Shown here: in pieces, positions 1 through 9,320 of the stretch
How the letters are laid out: the number at the start of each line of letters is the position of its first letter
How positions within the stretch are numbered: position 1 is the first letter of the stretch
NCBI GenBank assembly: GCA_029975055.1
Contig: JARKPU010000022.1
Span: 124,001-188,000, forward strand
Direction: 5' to 3'
DNA length: 64,000 nt
From: Anaerolinea sp.
GTDB taxonomy: Bacteria; Chloroflexota; Anaerolineae; Anaerolineales; Anaerolineaceae
The notes under the pieces: model-generated
What the model saw: the letters and a program-made list of their open reading frames with translations, nothing else
Told to the model about the DNA's origin: nothing
Database searches by the model: none
Made by a program: the position numbers and the translations under genes

Positions 1-3000
1 CGAAGGCCAGGGCATCCGCGGGGCGGTCACAGGCCAGGGCCCACTCGCACAGGCCCTGCAGGCAGCGCAGGGCATGCAATTGCAGGCCGTTCTCTTCTGA
101 AAACGCGAGCGCCTCCTGCAAATCGGCGCCCACGTCCAGGCGGCCCTGACGCAGGCGGTCGATGGCCAGGTTGGCCTGCAGGAAAGGCAGCCAGAAGCCG
201 ATCACCTTGCTGCGCGCCACCTCAAGGCCGCGCGCGTGGACTTCTTCGGCCTGGGCGAACAGGTTGAGGTCCTGGAGGAGCATGCCGTGGAAATCGAGCG
301 CCACGCTGAGGTAGCGGTGGCTGTTCGACTCTCCGGCGATCTTCAGCGCCTCGCCGGAGAAGGCAAAGGCCTGCTCGTAATCGCCACGTCCGGCCATGGC
401 CAGCGAGAGGATGAACAGAGAGGGCATCATGTGCCAGCTCAGGCGCACTTCGCGGGTGATCTCGAGCGCCTCCTGAAGCACTTCCACCGCCTTGCCGTAC
501 TCAGCTCCGAGCATGCCGGTGTACATGGCGCCGAGGTTATGCAGGTTTTCGTCCACCAGGCCCTTATCGCCCAGCGCGGTTGCCAGGTCGATGGATTCGT
601 TCGCGTAGCGCACCGCCAGCGGGTATTGGGCGGCGAACCAGGCCGCCTCGCTCAGGCCGTGGATTGCCTGCGCCGCGACCAGGTCTTGCAGGCCGAGGGT
701 GCGGCAGATCTCGACCGCCTCGAGGTGATAGGCCGTGGCGCGGTTGTTATCGCCCTGGCTCCAAACCACGGTGCCCAGGTGGTAGAGCGACTCGGCAATG
801 GCGTGCTGGTCGCCGCTCTCGCGCGAGATGGCCAGGGCCTGTTCCAGGTAAACCCGCGCCTGGATGTAATTATCGCTGCGCCGGTGGAGCATCCCCAGGC
901 CGATCAGCAGGCTACGTTCGCGCTCGAGCCGGCCCGCCTTGTGCGCGTCATCGAGCGCAAGCTGCAGGTCGGCGGAAGCCTGTTCGAAATCGCCCAGCTG
1001 CAGGTTCGTTTCACCGCGCAGCTCGTACAGCCCGGTCAGGAATTCAGGCACCGCAGCCTGGGGGTGCGCCTCGAGCAGGGCAATCGCCCGGTCGTAGAAG
1101 CGCTGCGCCTCGCGCAGGCCAAACAGGCGCCTCGAGCGCTCGCCCGCCCGGCGCAGGAAGTGCGCGGCCTTGGGCCAGTTCTGGGCCTGCTCGTAGTGCT
1201 CGGCGATCGTGCCGGCGTTTTCGTCGATGAAGCGCTCGTCATGGTCTTCGAAGAAGCGCGCGGCTTCGGCGTGCAGGAAGGCGCGCCGGGCGTGCGTCAG
1301 GTCGTGATACACCACCTCGCGGATTTTATCGTGAGAGAAATCGTAGTGCAGGCCGTCTTCCACTTCACGCAGCAGGTGGCGGGCAAGCAGGTCCTCGAGG
1401 ATGGGGAGCAGGTCGCGCGCGGGCAGCCCGCTGACGGCCTGCAGCGTGGAAAATTCGAAACGGCGGTGCAGCACGGCGGCTGTTTCCAGCGCTTCGCGCC
1501 CCCGGCGCGGCACCCGGCGCAGCCGGCTGCGCACGTTTTCGCGTAGCGCCTCGGGGAGAGTCAATGCCAGGTTGGGGGAAAGCGCGCCCGAAGGGGCGCC
1601 GGAGCGTTCCTGTATGGCCGGGATGCCCTGCTCGAGCACCGATTGTAAGATGGTGACGAGAAAGAAAGGGTTGCCCTCGGTCTCGCTCTGGAACCACCCC
1701 GCCAGCTCCACCGGCACGCCCGAAGCCTCGAGCAGCCGGGTGATTTCAGGCGGGGTGAGCGGCTCAAGGTGGATCGATTGGGTGTGAGCCTCGCGGCGCA
1801 TATCGGCCGCAAAGCTGCTCAGGTCGGGGTTGGTATGCACCTCTTCGGCGCGGTAGGTGCACAGCAAAAGCACCGGCTGCCCGGCGATCGAGCGCGCCAG
1901 GTGATGCAGCGCCCGGATGGTGGCCAGGTCCGACCAGTGCAGGTCGTCGATCACCAGCACCAGGCCGTCTTCTTTGGCCAGCGTTTGAAAGAAGAGCGTC
2001 AGGGCGATCAGCAGGCGCGCCAGGCGGGTCTCATCCAGCCCGCCGGGCTGCGGGGCCGCCTGGGGGTTGATACGCCCCACCTCGGGGACGAGCGCGGCGA
2101 TCTCGGCCAGGGTGGAAGGCGGGAGGCTCTGGAAGCCGCGCCCGGGCAAAGTGTGCAGCACGCGGGCGATCAGATCGATGACCGGCTGAAAGGGGGTGGA
2201 TTGTTCGATCTGGTAGCAGCAGGCCAGCAGCGTTTGCACGCGGCGCTGCTGCGCGTAGCGCAATGTTTCGGCGACGAGGCGGCTTTTACCGATGCCGGGG
2301 TCGCCGTCGATGAGCACCACCTGGCCCTGGCCGGTGATGAGCTGATCAACGCAGCCTTTCAATAGGGCAAGCTCGCGTTCGCGGCCCACAAAACCGGTCG
2401 GCGGCGGCGGGGCGGCTTCGGCGGGCAGCCAGCGGGCAGGGGCGGCGCTCCCTTCGCCCTGGCGGTGCAGCACCTGCTGGTAGAGGGCTTCCGTTTCAGG
2501 AGATGGTTCGACGCCCAGCTCTTCTTGCAGCATGTCGCGGCAGGCGCGGTAGGCTTGCAGCGCCTGGGCGTGCTCTCCGAGCGCGGCAAAGCAGACCATC
2601 CGGCGGCGGTAGGCGGCCTCGCGTGTGGGGTCGTGCGCCAGGCTTTCGCCGGCCAGGGCAAGGGCAGAATCGAAGCGCTTGCGGGCGATGTATTCGCCGG
2701 CCAGCTCGTCCAGCAGTTCGAGGAAGGCGGCCTGGAGCTGCTCGCGGAGCCCGGCAGCCCAATCGTCGTACAGGTTTTCCGGCAGAAAGGGCCCGGTGTA
2801 GAGCCTCCGGGCAGCCTCGAGGGCCTCGATGCGCCTGGGGCCGGCCCCGGCCGAACGGGCCGCCTGCACCTGCGCCAGGAAGGCTTCCACATCCACCCAG
2901 GCGCCGTTATCGGCGTTGAAGCGATACCCGAGCGGGCCGCTGAGGATGAAGCGCGACTCGCCTCCGCGCGGCAGGCCGGGCTCGAGGACGCGGCGGGCCT

Positions 3001-3226
3001 GGCTGGCGGTGACCCACAGGTTGTTGCGGGCGCTGCCCAGGCCAAGATCGGGCCACAGGTATTCCATCAAGCGGTCGGCGGAGACCCAGCCCGTGGAAGA
3101 CCGCTCGGCGAGCAGGATTTTGAGGAAAGATTGGCTTTTCTGGGTGGGCCAGCTTTCCGGCGCGATGAGCGCGTCTTCTCGCCAGACGGCGAACCCTCCC
3201 AGCATGTTGATGCGCAGGTTCGGCAT
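1..3226 (-). CDS. BTAD/AAA-ATPase/TPR transcriptional regulator (SARP/MalT-like), C-terminus outside window
   Basis: This is the real gene of the first 3.2 kb. It is missing from the ORF track because it runs off the window edge; 1,075 codons are visible without a stop. Reading from ATG at 3226, residues 1-100 look like a winged-helix DNA-binding domain and about 100-245 is a bacterial transcriptional activator (BTAD) helical domain. An AAA/NACHT-type ATPase follows, with Walker A GDPGIGKS near residue 310 and Walker B LVLVIDDLHWSD near 425. From about 650 on there are TPR-like helical repeats. Such proteins usually act as ligand-responsive activators in the cytoplasm. The target is unknown; the DoxX gene lies divergently 270 bp away. 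The long plus-strand ORFs here are shadows. Confidence 0.85.
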   Translation of the reverse strand, partial: MPNLRINMLGGFAVWREDALIAPESWPTQKSQSFLKILLAERSSTGWVSADRLMEYLWPDLGLGSARNNLWVTASQARRVLEPGLPRGGESRFILSGPLGYRFNADNGAWVDVEAFLAQVQAARSAGAGPRRIEALEAARRLYTGPFLPENLYDDWAAGLREQLQAAFLELLDELAGEYIARKRFDSALALAGESLAHDPTREAAYRRRMVCFAALGEHAQALQAYRACRDMLQEELGVEPSPETEALYQQVLHRQGEGSAAPARWLPAEAAPPPPTGFVGRERELALLKGCVDQLITGQGQVVLIDGDPGIGKSRLVAETLRYAQQRRVQTLLACCYQIEQSTPFQPVIDLIARVLHTLPGRGFQSLPPSTLAEIAALVPEVGRINPQAAPQPGGLDETRLARLLIALTLFFQTLAKEDGLVLVIDDLHWSDLATIRALHHLARSIAGQPVLLLCTYRAEEVHTNPDLSSFAADMRREAHTQSIHLEPLTPPEITRLLEASGVPVELAGWFQSETEGNPFFLVTILQSVLEQGIPAIQERSGAPSGALSPNLALTLPEALRENVRSRLRRVPRRGREALETAAVLHRRFEFSTLQAVSGLPARDLLPILEDLLARHLLREVEDGLHYDFSHDKIREVVYHDLTHARRAFLHAEAARFFEDHDERFIDENAGTIAEHYEQAQNWPKAAHFLRRAGERSRRLFGLREAQRFYDRAIALLEAHPQAAVPEFLTGLYELRGETNLQLGDFEQASADLQLALDDAHKAGRLERERSLLIGLGMLHRRSDNYIQARVYLEQALAISRESGDQHAIAESLYHLGTVVWSQGDNNRATAYHLEAVEICRTLGLQDLVAAQAIHGLSEAAWFAAQYPLAVRYANESIDLATALGDKGLVDENLHNLGAMYTGMLGAEYGKAVEVLQEALEITREVRLSWHMMPSLFILSLAMAGRGDYEQAFAFSGEALKIAGESNSHRYLSVALDFHGMLLQDLNLFAQAEEVHARGLEVARSKVIGFWLPFLQANLAIDRLRQGRLDVGADLQEALAFSEENGLQLHALRCLQGLCEWALACDRPADALAF

Positions 3227-3472
3227 TCACACGGCTTTCAGAAGCCCCCGGCGGAGGGTGCCCCTGCCGGGGTGGATGAAATCGAAGTCTTTCTCTCTGG
3301 GATGGGGAGGTGTATTGAGGGAAGAGCGAAAGAGCATCCGCGGATACATGAATATATTGACCTTAATCATAATAGATGGGCGCGGGAAGTCAAGCCGGAT
3401 TCTTGCTTTAATCGGCGCAGTGCGGGTGGGTTGGGCGGGCCGGGGTCTTCATATTGTTTTAACCCGCAAGTC

Positions 3473-3493
3473 TATAATCGGATATTGGAGGTG
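3473..3493 (+). promoter_or_regulatory. TATAAT box and strong RBS upstream of doxX-like gene
   Basis: A perfect TATAAT (3473-3478) is followed by GGAGGTG (3487-3493), five bases before the ATG at 3498. No good -35 hexamer is visible at the usual distance. The RBS fixes the start of the DoxX gene. The rest of the 270-bp divergent region is AT-rich but shows no other clear site. Confidence 0.5.
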
Positions 3494-3497
3494 AAAT

Positions 3498-4079
3498 ATG
3501 TCTATCAAAACAATCGAAATGCCCGATCCCCCTTTCATTCAACGTTTATTTGGCAGCGCGGGATGGGCCTGGTTGTGGTTGGTGGTGCGCGTTTATGTGG
3601 GGTATTCGTGGCTGGAGGCGGGCATTGGCAAGCTGAGCAACCCCGGCTGGACGCAGACAGGCGAGGCGCTCAAGGGTTTTTGGGCCAATGCCGTGCGAAT
3701 CCCTGAGGCCCCGGCGCGCGCGCCGATTGCCTTCGATTGGTACCGCGCGTTCATCCAGTCGTTATTGGACAGCGGCTCGTACACCTGGTTCTCGAAGCTG
3801 GTGGTGGCAGGTGAGCTGCTGATCGGCGTGGCGCTGATTTTAGGGGCTTTCGCGGGCGTGGCGGCGTTTCTGGGCGGCTTTATGAACTGGAATTTCATGA
3901 TGGCAGGCACCGCCAGTATCAATCCGGTGCTGTTCACGCTGTCGATCTTTTTGATCCTGGCGTGGAAAAATGCCGGCTGGTGGGGCCTTGACCGGTGGCT
4001 GCTGCCGGCGCTCGGCACGCCGTGGAGCCCCGGGAAAGCGTTTGCGAAGAAGCAGCCTCAGGAGGCGGGCGGGGGATAA
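3498..4079 (+). CDS. DoxX family membrane protein
   Basis: A 193-aa protein with about four hydrophobic segments (near residues 22-40, 95-125, 130-150 and 155-170). The layout and the early GWAWLWLVVRVYVGYSWLEAG-type segment match DoxX/DoxD-like membrane proteins. Relatives include the small subunit of thiosulfate:quinone oxidoreductase and many uncharacterised DoxX proteins linked to redox stress. The start is set by a GGAGGTG ribosome site. It stands alone, divergent from the BTAD regulator and convergent with the lipoprotein gene at 4305. No quinone-binding residues can be assigned from sequence alone, so the biochemical role is open. Confidence 0.75.
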   Translation: MSIKTIEMPDPPFIQRLFGSAGWAWLWLVVRVYVGYSWLEAGIGKLSNPGWTQTGEALKGFWANAVRIPEAPARAPIAFDWYRAFIQSLLDSGSYTWFSKLVVAGELLIGVALILGAFAGVAAFLGGFMNWNFMMAGTASINPVLFTLSIFLILAWKNAGWWGLDRWLLPALGTPWSPGKAFAKKQPQEAGGG

Positions 4080-4127
4080 TCTGCGAGAATAACCGCCCCC
4101 CCGGCGCACCCGAAGGGATGAGGGACA

Positions 4128-4242
4128 TGAAAAAGAGAAGAGACTAACCGCAAAGGACGCGAAGGACGCGAAAGCACTCAGGAAGGAAGAGCGGGCTGAT
4201 TTTCCGCTCTTCCTTCGTGTTTCTTCGCGTTCCTTAGCGGTT
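4128..4242. repeat. AACCGCAAAGGACGC-type repeat with hairpin (terminator-like)
   Basis: This fills the convergent gap between doxX and the lipoprotein gene. AACCGCAAAGGACGCGAAG at 4146 recurs as an imperfect inverted copy at 4223-4242. Inside lies a perfect 13-bp stem (4182-4194 with 4204-4216). The flank AAAAAGAGAAGAGA plus the first arm is shared with 21771-21817 on the opposite strand, so it is a dispersed element. The hairpin may also end transcription from both sides. Confidence 0.7.
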
Positions 4243-4304
4243 CAAAATCTTACCCCGGCGCACCTGCAAGGTTGAAGGGCGCGACGAACGAGTTTAAGAA
4301 ACAA

Positions 4305-6248
4305 TCACCACTTCGGCGTGGGAGATACCTCGGGCGGGTTGGTCGGCTCGGGGGTGCCCTTGGTCGGCGTGGGAGGCACATCCGGCGGGGCAGTGGGTTC
4401 GATCGTCCCCGTGACGGTGGGCCAGGCGGTGAAGGTGGGCGTGGGCGGCGGCGGGTTGATGTGGATATTGTAGCTGAAGGAGCAAATCGGCTCTGAGCCG
4501 CGCGTAAAGGCCCACACCTCGCCGAAATCGCCCCAATCGAACGGCGCGGCGGCCCGGATGGTGAAGCGATAGGTCTCGCCGGGCAGCACCGAGCGCGACA
4601 GGTCGTAGGCGTCTGCACCGGAGTGCAGCGGCCCCCCTCCCAGCGCGGTGACGAAGGCCAGGTCAACATCTCCGCTCGACCACGTCTTCGCGGTGGTGTT
4701 CTTCACCTCGATCTCAACGGTGAAGTCCTCGTTGGGCCGGAAGACCCTGCCGTTTGCGGGCGATTGATAGGTGAGAGCGCAGGCGGCGGAGGTGATGTCG
4801 GCCGGGATCCAATCCGGCAGAGGGGTGGCAACCACCTGGACGTTCTCCGCCGCGAAGAGGCGCACATTGGGCTCCATCACCCAGGCGAAACCCGTGGCCG
4901 AGACGGAAGGCGAGACCTTCACCTGCAGCCACATCCCATCCACCGTGCGCCCGGTGACGGCCAGGAGCTGCCCTTTGAGGGCGAAATCGAGCACCGAGAA
5001 CCACTCGCCCGGCCCGGCGCGCAGATTGATGGTGACATACGGCGCGGCGAGTGCACCCCCGGCTTCAGCCTTGGGGAAGCGCGTGGCCGCAGCCCCCGGC
5101 AGGACGGGGACGACGGGCACGTTCTCGGTGTGCGTGGCGTGCACTGCCGAGGCTAATATCCAGCCGGAAGCCGCCGGGACGACCTCGGGCGGCAGGTACA
5201 CCTTCCAATACCTGCCGGGCGCGTCTCGGCCGATGACAAACAGGCTGGCGCCGGTCAGCGCCGCCGAGATGGGCGGGTATTCCTCGCCGGGGCCGGCGAG
5301 GATGAGCTGCGGGTCGGTGAGCAGCACCTGCGGGTCATCCAGGCGCGGGAGGGGGTATGAATGGCCGAAGTCTTCAGCCGGGGCAGGCAGCGAAGGGACG
5401 GCGGCGTAGTTCTCTGCCCGCACCGTGCCCTGCTTCACCCACCCGATTCCAGCGGGGTAACCGGGCAGGCGCAGCGCCCACCAGGGCGTGAACTTGCCGA
5501 CGATCTCGGCCTGCGCGCCCGCCGGGAGCACGCCATAGGCCGGGTAGGAGTCGCCTGGGCCGAGGCGCACCGGCACGTTGGCCTCGGCGCCGGCGCTGGC
5601 GGCTCCCTCGGCGGGAGCAGGGAAAGAGAGAATGATTTGCGGGGCGAACTGCATCGAACCGCCGCCCTGCAGGCCAAGCTCGAGGTAGCCTTCATTTAGC
5701 TGATAGGCGGAGACCTGGCCAAGCTCGAGCGCAAATTCACTGCCCAGCGAACCCGGTGGGCAAGCCATCTTGGTCATCGCGCCCACATTGAGGGCCAGGG
5801 CGCCGTTTCCGGCCAGGGTGTAGGAGCCGGAAGCCGTGTTGCAATCGGCCTGGGTTTGCAGCTTGCCGGATGGGTCGAACTGCAGGGTGTAGCGCAGCGG
5901 GTCGGCCACAGTGAGAGATTCACCGCCGCCGAGGGCGGGGCGGGCGGAGCGAGTCCACGTCCACAGCGCGCCGGGCAGACCGCTGGCGGCAAGGTCAACC
6001 GGGGCGGCGGCCGGCGGGGCGGGGGTATCGGTGGGGGCGGCAGGGACGGTTGGCGTGGCAGTGGCAGCAGCGGCGCCGCCTCCGGCCGGCGAGGTGGGAC
6101 TGGCGGTGGGGGCGGTGGTGGCCGGTAACTCAGCCGAGGTGGGCTGGGGGGCGGTGGTGGCGCTGGGCGTGGCGGTGGTGCAGGCCGTGATGAACAACAC
6201 GGCAATCAGGGTGACCGCCCTGACGGCCGCGGCGGTGAGTCTGGGCAT
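4305..6248 (-). CDS. Lipoprotein with META, SH3-like and NBR1 Ig-like domains
   Basis: A 647-aa surface lipoprotein. The N-terminus is a signal peptide ending in the lipobox ITAC (Cys about 22), followed by a Thr/Pro/Ala-rich linker to about residue 90. Residues 90-205 resemble a META/HslJ domain (QADCNTASGSY, NVGAMTKMACPP). Two or three bacterial SH3-like modules follow (about 225-470; the NLRAGPGEWF motif is typical). Then comes an NBR1-type Ig-like domain (about 490-600) and a Pro/Thr tail. SH3 and Ig modules suggest cell-wall or glycan binding outside the membrane. The start has GAGGA upstream and a TATAAT box at 6277-6282. It shares the NBR1 module with the lipoprotein at 12872. Confidence 0.8.
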   Translation of the reverse strand: MPRLTAAAVRAVTLIAVLFITACTTATPSATTAPQPTSAELPATTAPTASPTSPAGGGAAAATATPTVPAAPTDTPAPPAAAPVDLAASGLPGALWTWTRSARPALGGGESLTVADPLRYTLQFDPSGKLQTQADCNTASGSYTLAGNGALALNVGAMTKMACPPGSLGSEFALELGQVSAYQLNEGYLELGLQGGGSMQFAPQIILSFPAPAEGAASAGAEANVPVRLGPGDSYPAYGVLPAGAQAEIVGKFTPWWALRLPGYPAGIGWVKQGTVRAENYAAVPSLPAPAEDFGHSYPLPRLDDPQVLLTDPQLILAGPGEEYPPISAALTGASLFVIGRDAPGRYWKVYLPPEVVPAASGWILASAVHATHTENVPVVPVLPGAAATRFPKAEAGGALAAPYVTINLRAGPGEWFSVLDFALKGQLLAVTGRTVDGMWLQVKVSPSVSATGFAWVMEPNVRLFAAENVQVVATPLPDWIPADITSAACALTYQSPANGRVFRPNEDFTVEIEVKNTTAKTWSSGDVDLAFVTALGGGPLHSGADAYDLSRSVLPGETYRFTIRAAAPFDWGDFGEVWAFTRGSEPICSFSYNIHINPPPPTPTFTAWPTVTGTIEPTAPPDVPPTPTKGTPEPTNPPEVSPTPKW

Positions 6249-6276
6249 CTTTATCCTCTAGGTTGGGTTGGCTTCA

Positions 6277-6282
6277 ATTATA
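6277..6282 (-). promoter_or_regulatory. -10 box (TATAAT) for META/SH3 lipoprotein
   Basis: TATAAT on the minus strand, 28 nt before the ATG at 6248, with a GAGGA ribosome site in between. The -35 is not clear. It suggests the lipoprotein is transcribed apart from the upstream methyltransferase gene. Confidence 0.45.
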
Positions 6283-6388
6283 GTATGGAATTGGCGCAGG
6301 CCGGTTAGAATCGGTGGTAGCTTCCGGTTCTCGAGAACTCAATCTGGAATCGGGTCAGGATTCGCCCGCGGCTTCGGGCGGCCGCACG

Positions 6389-7549
6389 CTAATCAGACTG
6401 GGCGCCTACCCGCCCCACGAACAGCTTTACCGGCATGCCCCCGTTGAGCAGCGGCAGCGCGCGTTCGAAGCGGATGCGCGTGTGCCCCGCCAGGTACGGC
6501 GTGGAACACAGCATGGCCAGTTCCCAGCCGGGGCAATGCGCCCGCAGCACGTTGCCAAATTGAGCATACAGGTCGCGCAGGTCGCGCCCGGGGCTTATCC
6601 GCACGCCGTAAGGCGGGTTGGTCACCACCCAGCCCGGCCCCGGCGGGGGCTGGATGCCCGAAACTGCCCGGCAATCGAACTGGATCTCACCCGCCACCCC
6701 GGCGCGCTCGGCGTTGGCCTGCGCGGTGCGCACCGCCCCCGCGTCGCGGTCGGAGGCCTGAATGACCCCCGGCGCGGGGCGCTCGTTCGCCGCCGCCTGC
6801 GCCAGCAGCGCCTGCCAGCGCGCGTCATCGTAGCCGGGCCAATCCATGAAGGCAAAGCGGCGTTGTTTGCCGGGGGCCGCCCGCCGGGCCATCAGCGCCG
6901 CCTCGATGGCAATTGTCCCCGAGCCGCAGAACGGGTCGAGCAGGGGCGCAGAGGGGTTCTCGGCCCAGCCGGAGGCAAAAAGCATCGCGGCGGCCAGCGT
7001 CTCGCGCAGGGGGGCCTTGGCCGTTTCCAGGCGGTAGCCGCGCCGGTGCAGCAGCGCCCCAGAGCTATCAACACTGATGGTGCAATGGTCGTGCAGCAGC
7101 CGAACCACCACCAGCTGCGGCAAAGGCGGCGCGGACTCATCGAAGCGCGCCGCCTCGGGCGGCTTGCCCAGCCGGTCGCCTGCCGCCGCGGCAATGCGCT
7201 CGGCCACCGCGCCGGAATGGTAGAGTTTGGATTTATGGCAGGTCACCCGCACTGCCAGCCGCCCTCCCGGGGCGAGGTAGCTCTCCCACGGCAGGCGCGC
7301 GGCCTTCTTGCGCAGTTCAGGGAAGCCCGCGGCGTAAAAATCGCCCAGGCGCACCAGCACGCGGCTGGCGGTGCGCAGGTGCAAATTGGCGCGGTAGAGC
7401 GCATCCAGCCCGCCCTCGAACGCCACGCCCCCGCCCTCCTCGCCTTCATCCACAGCCTCGGCCTGCGCCGCGATGCCCAGCCCGGCCAGCTCGCGCATGG
7501 CGAACGGCTCCAGCCCGGGCGCGGTGACGGCAAACAGGCGCAGATTCAT
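6389..7549 (-). CDS. THUMP-domain class I SAM-dependent RNA methyltransferase (RlmL/YpsC type)
   Basis: A 386-aa cytoplasmic enzyme expected to methylate guanine in rRNA. The first 160 residues fit the ferredoxin-like plus THUMP RNA-binding module. The C-terminal half is a Rossmann methyltransferase: SAM-binding motif LLDPFCGSGTIAIEAALMA and the catalytic motif NPPYG near residue 315, typical of N2-guanine methylation. The length matches the stand-alone YpsC/RlmL N-terminal type rather than the long RlmKL fusion. It overlaps the end of ygiQ by ATGA, so the two are translationally coupled. The exact rRNA position cannot be deduced. Confidence 0.85.
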   Translation of the reverse strand: MNLRLFAVTAPGLEPFAMRELAGLGIAAQAEAVDEGEEGGGVAFEGGLDALYRANLHLRTASRVLVRLGDFYAAGFPELRKKAARLPWESYLAPGGRLAVRVTCHKSKLYHSGAVAERIAAAAGDRLGKPPEAARFDESAPPLPQLVVVRLLHDHCTISVDSSGALLHRRGYRLETAKAPLRETLAAAMLFASGWAENPSAPLLDPFCGSGTIAIEAALMARRAAPGKQRRFAFMDWPGYDDARWQALLAQAAANERPAPGVIQASDRDAGAVRTAQANAERAGVAGEIQFDCRAVSGIQPPPGPGWVVTNPPYGVRISPGRDLRDLYAQFGNVLRAHCPGWELAMLCSTPYLAGHTRIRFERALPLLNGGMPVKLFVGRVGAQSD

Positions 7550-9270
7550 GGCTTGCGCGGCCCCCGGCCCGCGGCGGGTTTACTCACCACCACCGCCTTC
7601 TGGCGCTCGCGGCGCGCGTGGTCTTTCTCCACAAAGAGCGGTTCCAGCGTGAACGGATCCAGCCCGGTGTAATACATCAGCGCCGAATAGGTGGAAGGCA
7701 GGGGCGTGAAGATTTGCACCTGTTCCGGCGAGATGTGCAGCTTGCGCCCGGCAAATTCCTTCAGGCGGCGCATGTCGCTCTCGGTGCAGCCCGGGTGCGC
7801 AGCGATCAGGTAATAGGTCAGGTACTGTTCCTTGCCCGCCTCCGCCGAAAGCTCATCGAACAACGCCTTGAACTTGAGCAGCGCTTCCTTGCCCGGTTTG
7901 CCCATGCGCGCCAGCACGTGCTCTTCCGAGTGCTCGGGGGCCACCTTCAGCTGCCCCGAGACGTGCCAGCCCACAATCTCCTTCAAGTAGCCGCGCCCGT
8001 GCGCCCGGTCGGCCAGCACCAGGTCATAGCGAATGCCCGAGGCCACGAAAGCCCGCTTCACACCGGGCAGGCTCCGCACGCGCCGCAGCAGTTCGATCTG
8101 CGGGGAATGGTCTGGCTTGAGCGCCGGGCAGACCTGCGGCGAAAGGCAGCGCCGGTCGGGGCAGGCGCCGCTCGTCAGCTTCTTGCGGCACTCGTAGCCG
8201 TACATGTTGGCAGTCGGCCCGCCGATGTCGTGGATATACCCCTTGAAGCCGGGCAGCCGCGTCAGCTCCTCCGCCTCCGCAAGGATCGACTCTGCACTGC
8301 GCCAGCGCACCGTGCGCCCCTCGTGCACGGCGATCGAGCAATAATTGCACTCGCCATAGCAGCCCCGGTGCGTGCTGATCGAAAAACGGATCGTCTCCAG
8401 GGCCTTCACCGCCCCCTGGCGCTCGTATTCGGGGTGCTGCGCCCTGCGGTAGGGCAGCGCCGCGAAGGCATCCAGCTTCTCCTGCGAGGGGTAAGGCGCG
8501 GGCGGGTTCTGCACCAGGCAGCGCTCGCCGTGGCGCTGGAAAAGTCCTTTTGCACTGAGCGGGTCGCTGTTGCGGTAGAAAACATGGAACATCTCGATGA
8601 ACGCCAGTTTGTCGGCAGCCACGCTTTCATACGCGGGCAGCTCCAGGTAACCCGCCGGCGGCCGGTTGGCAATGTAGCACAGCCCGCGCAAGGCGCGCAC
8701 GTCTTCGCCGGCCTGCAGGGCCCGCGCCAACGCCGTCACGCTCTCCTCAGCCATCCCGTAAAGCAGGAAATCGGCCTTGGCGTCGAAGAGGATCGAGCGC
8801 CGGATCGAGTCGCTCCAAAAATCGTAATGCGCCACCCGCCGCAGCGAAGCCTCGATGCCCCCCAGCACCACCGGGCAGGTATGCTTGAAGAAGCGCCGGA
8901 TCAGGTTGGTATAGACCAGCGTGGCCCGGTCGGGGCGGCGGTCGTTCAGCCCGCCGGGGGTGTAATCGTCGCTGCGGCGCTTCTTCTTGGCGGCGGTGTA
9001 GTTGGCCACCATCGAATCCACGCTGCCGCCCGTCACCCCCCAAAAGAGACGCGGCTCACCCAGGCGGGTGATGTCATCCCCCCGGTCCACCTGCGGCTGC
9101 GCGATGATCCCCACGCGGAAGCCTGCCGCTTCCAGCACGCGGCCGATTACCGCCGCGCCGATATAGGGGCTGTCGATGTAACTGTCGCCGGTGACGAGGA
9201 TCACATCCAGCCGGTCCCAGCCGCGCTCGCGCAACTCTGCGGGGGTGGTTGGGAGGAACGGAACGTTCAT
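7546..9270 (-). CDS. ygiQ: YgiQ family radical SAM protein
   Basis: A 574-aa radical SAM protein of the UPF0313/YgiQ family. The N-terminal cobalamin-binding-like region is followed by the radical SAM core with CYGECNYC (CxxxCxxC ligating the 4Fe-4S cluster) near residue 305. Further Cys-rich segments (CRKKLTSGACPDRRCLSPQVCP) and the family stretch KVAPEHSEEHVLARMGKPG are present. The reaction is not established for the family. An AGAAAGG ribosome site precedes the ATG. It is co-transcribed with the rRNA methyltransferase through an ATGA overlap, which hints at a role in RNA or translation, but that is inference. Confidence 0.9.
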   Translation of the reverse strand: MNVPFLPTTPAELRERGWDRLDVILVTGDSYIDSPYIGAAVIGRVLEAAGFRVGIIAQPQVDRGDDITRLGEPRLFWGVTGGSVDSMVANYTAAKKKRRSDDYTPGGLNDRRPDRATLVYTNLIRRFFKHTCPVVLGGIEASLRRVAHYDFWSDSIRRSILFDAKADFLLYGMAEESVTALARALQAGEDVRALRGLCYIANRPPAGYLELPAYESVAADKLAFIEMFHVFYRNSDPLSAKGLFQRHGERCLVQNPPAPYPSQEKLDAFAALPYRRAQHPEYERQGAVKALETIRFSISTHRGCYGECNYCSIAVHEGRTVRWRSAESILAEAEELTRLPGFKGYIHDIGGPTANMYGYECRKKLTSGACPDRRCLSPQVCPALKPDHSPQIELLRRVRSLPGVKRAFVASGIRYDLVLADRAHGRGYLKEIVGWHVSGQLKVAPEHSEEHVLARMGKPGKEALLKFKALFDELSAEAGKEQYLTYYLIAAHPGCTESDMRRLKEFAGRKLHISPEQVQIFTPLPSTYSALMYYTGLDPFTLEPLFVEKDHARRERQKAVVVSKPAAGRGPRKP

Positions 9271-9320
9271 TCAGCGCCCTTTCTACCGCTAGGGGCGGGG
9301 GTTGGCATCTGCTCTCCTGT

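Noticed and set aside
236-3706. Long plus-strand ORFs opposite the BTAD regulator (for example 236-1546 and 2465-3706)
   Set aside because: They lie antisense to a continuous 1,075-codon frame with clear Walker motifs; high GC opens the opposite frames.
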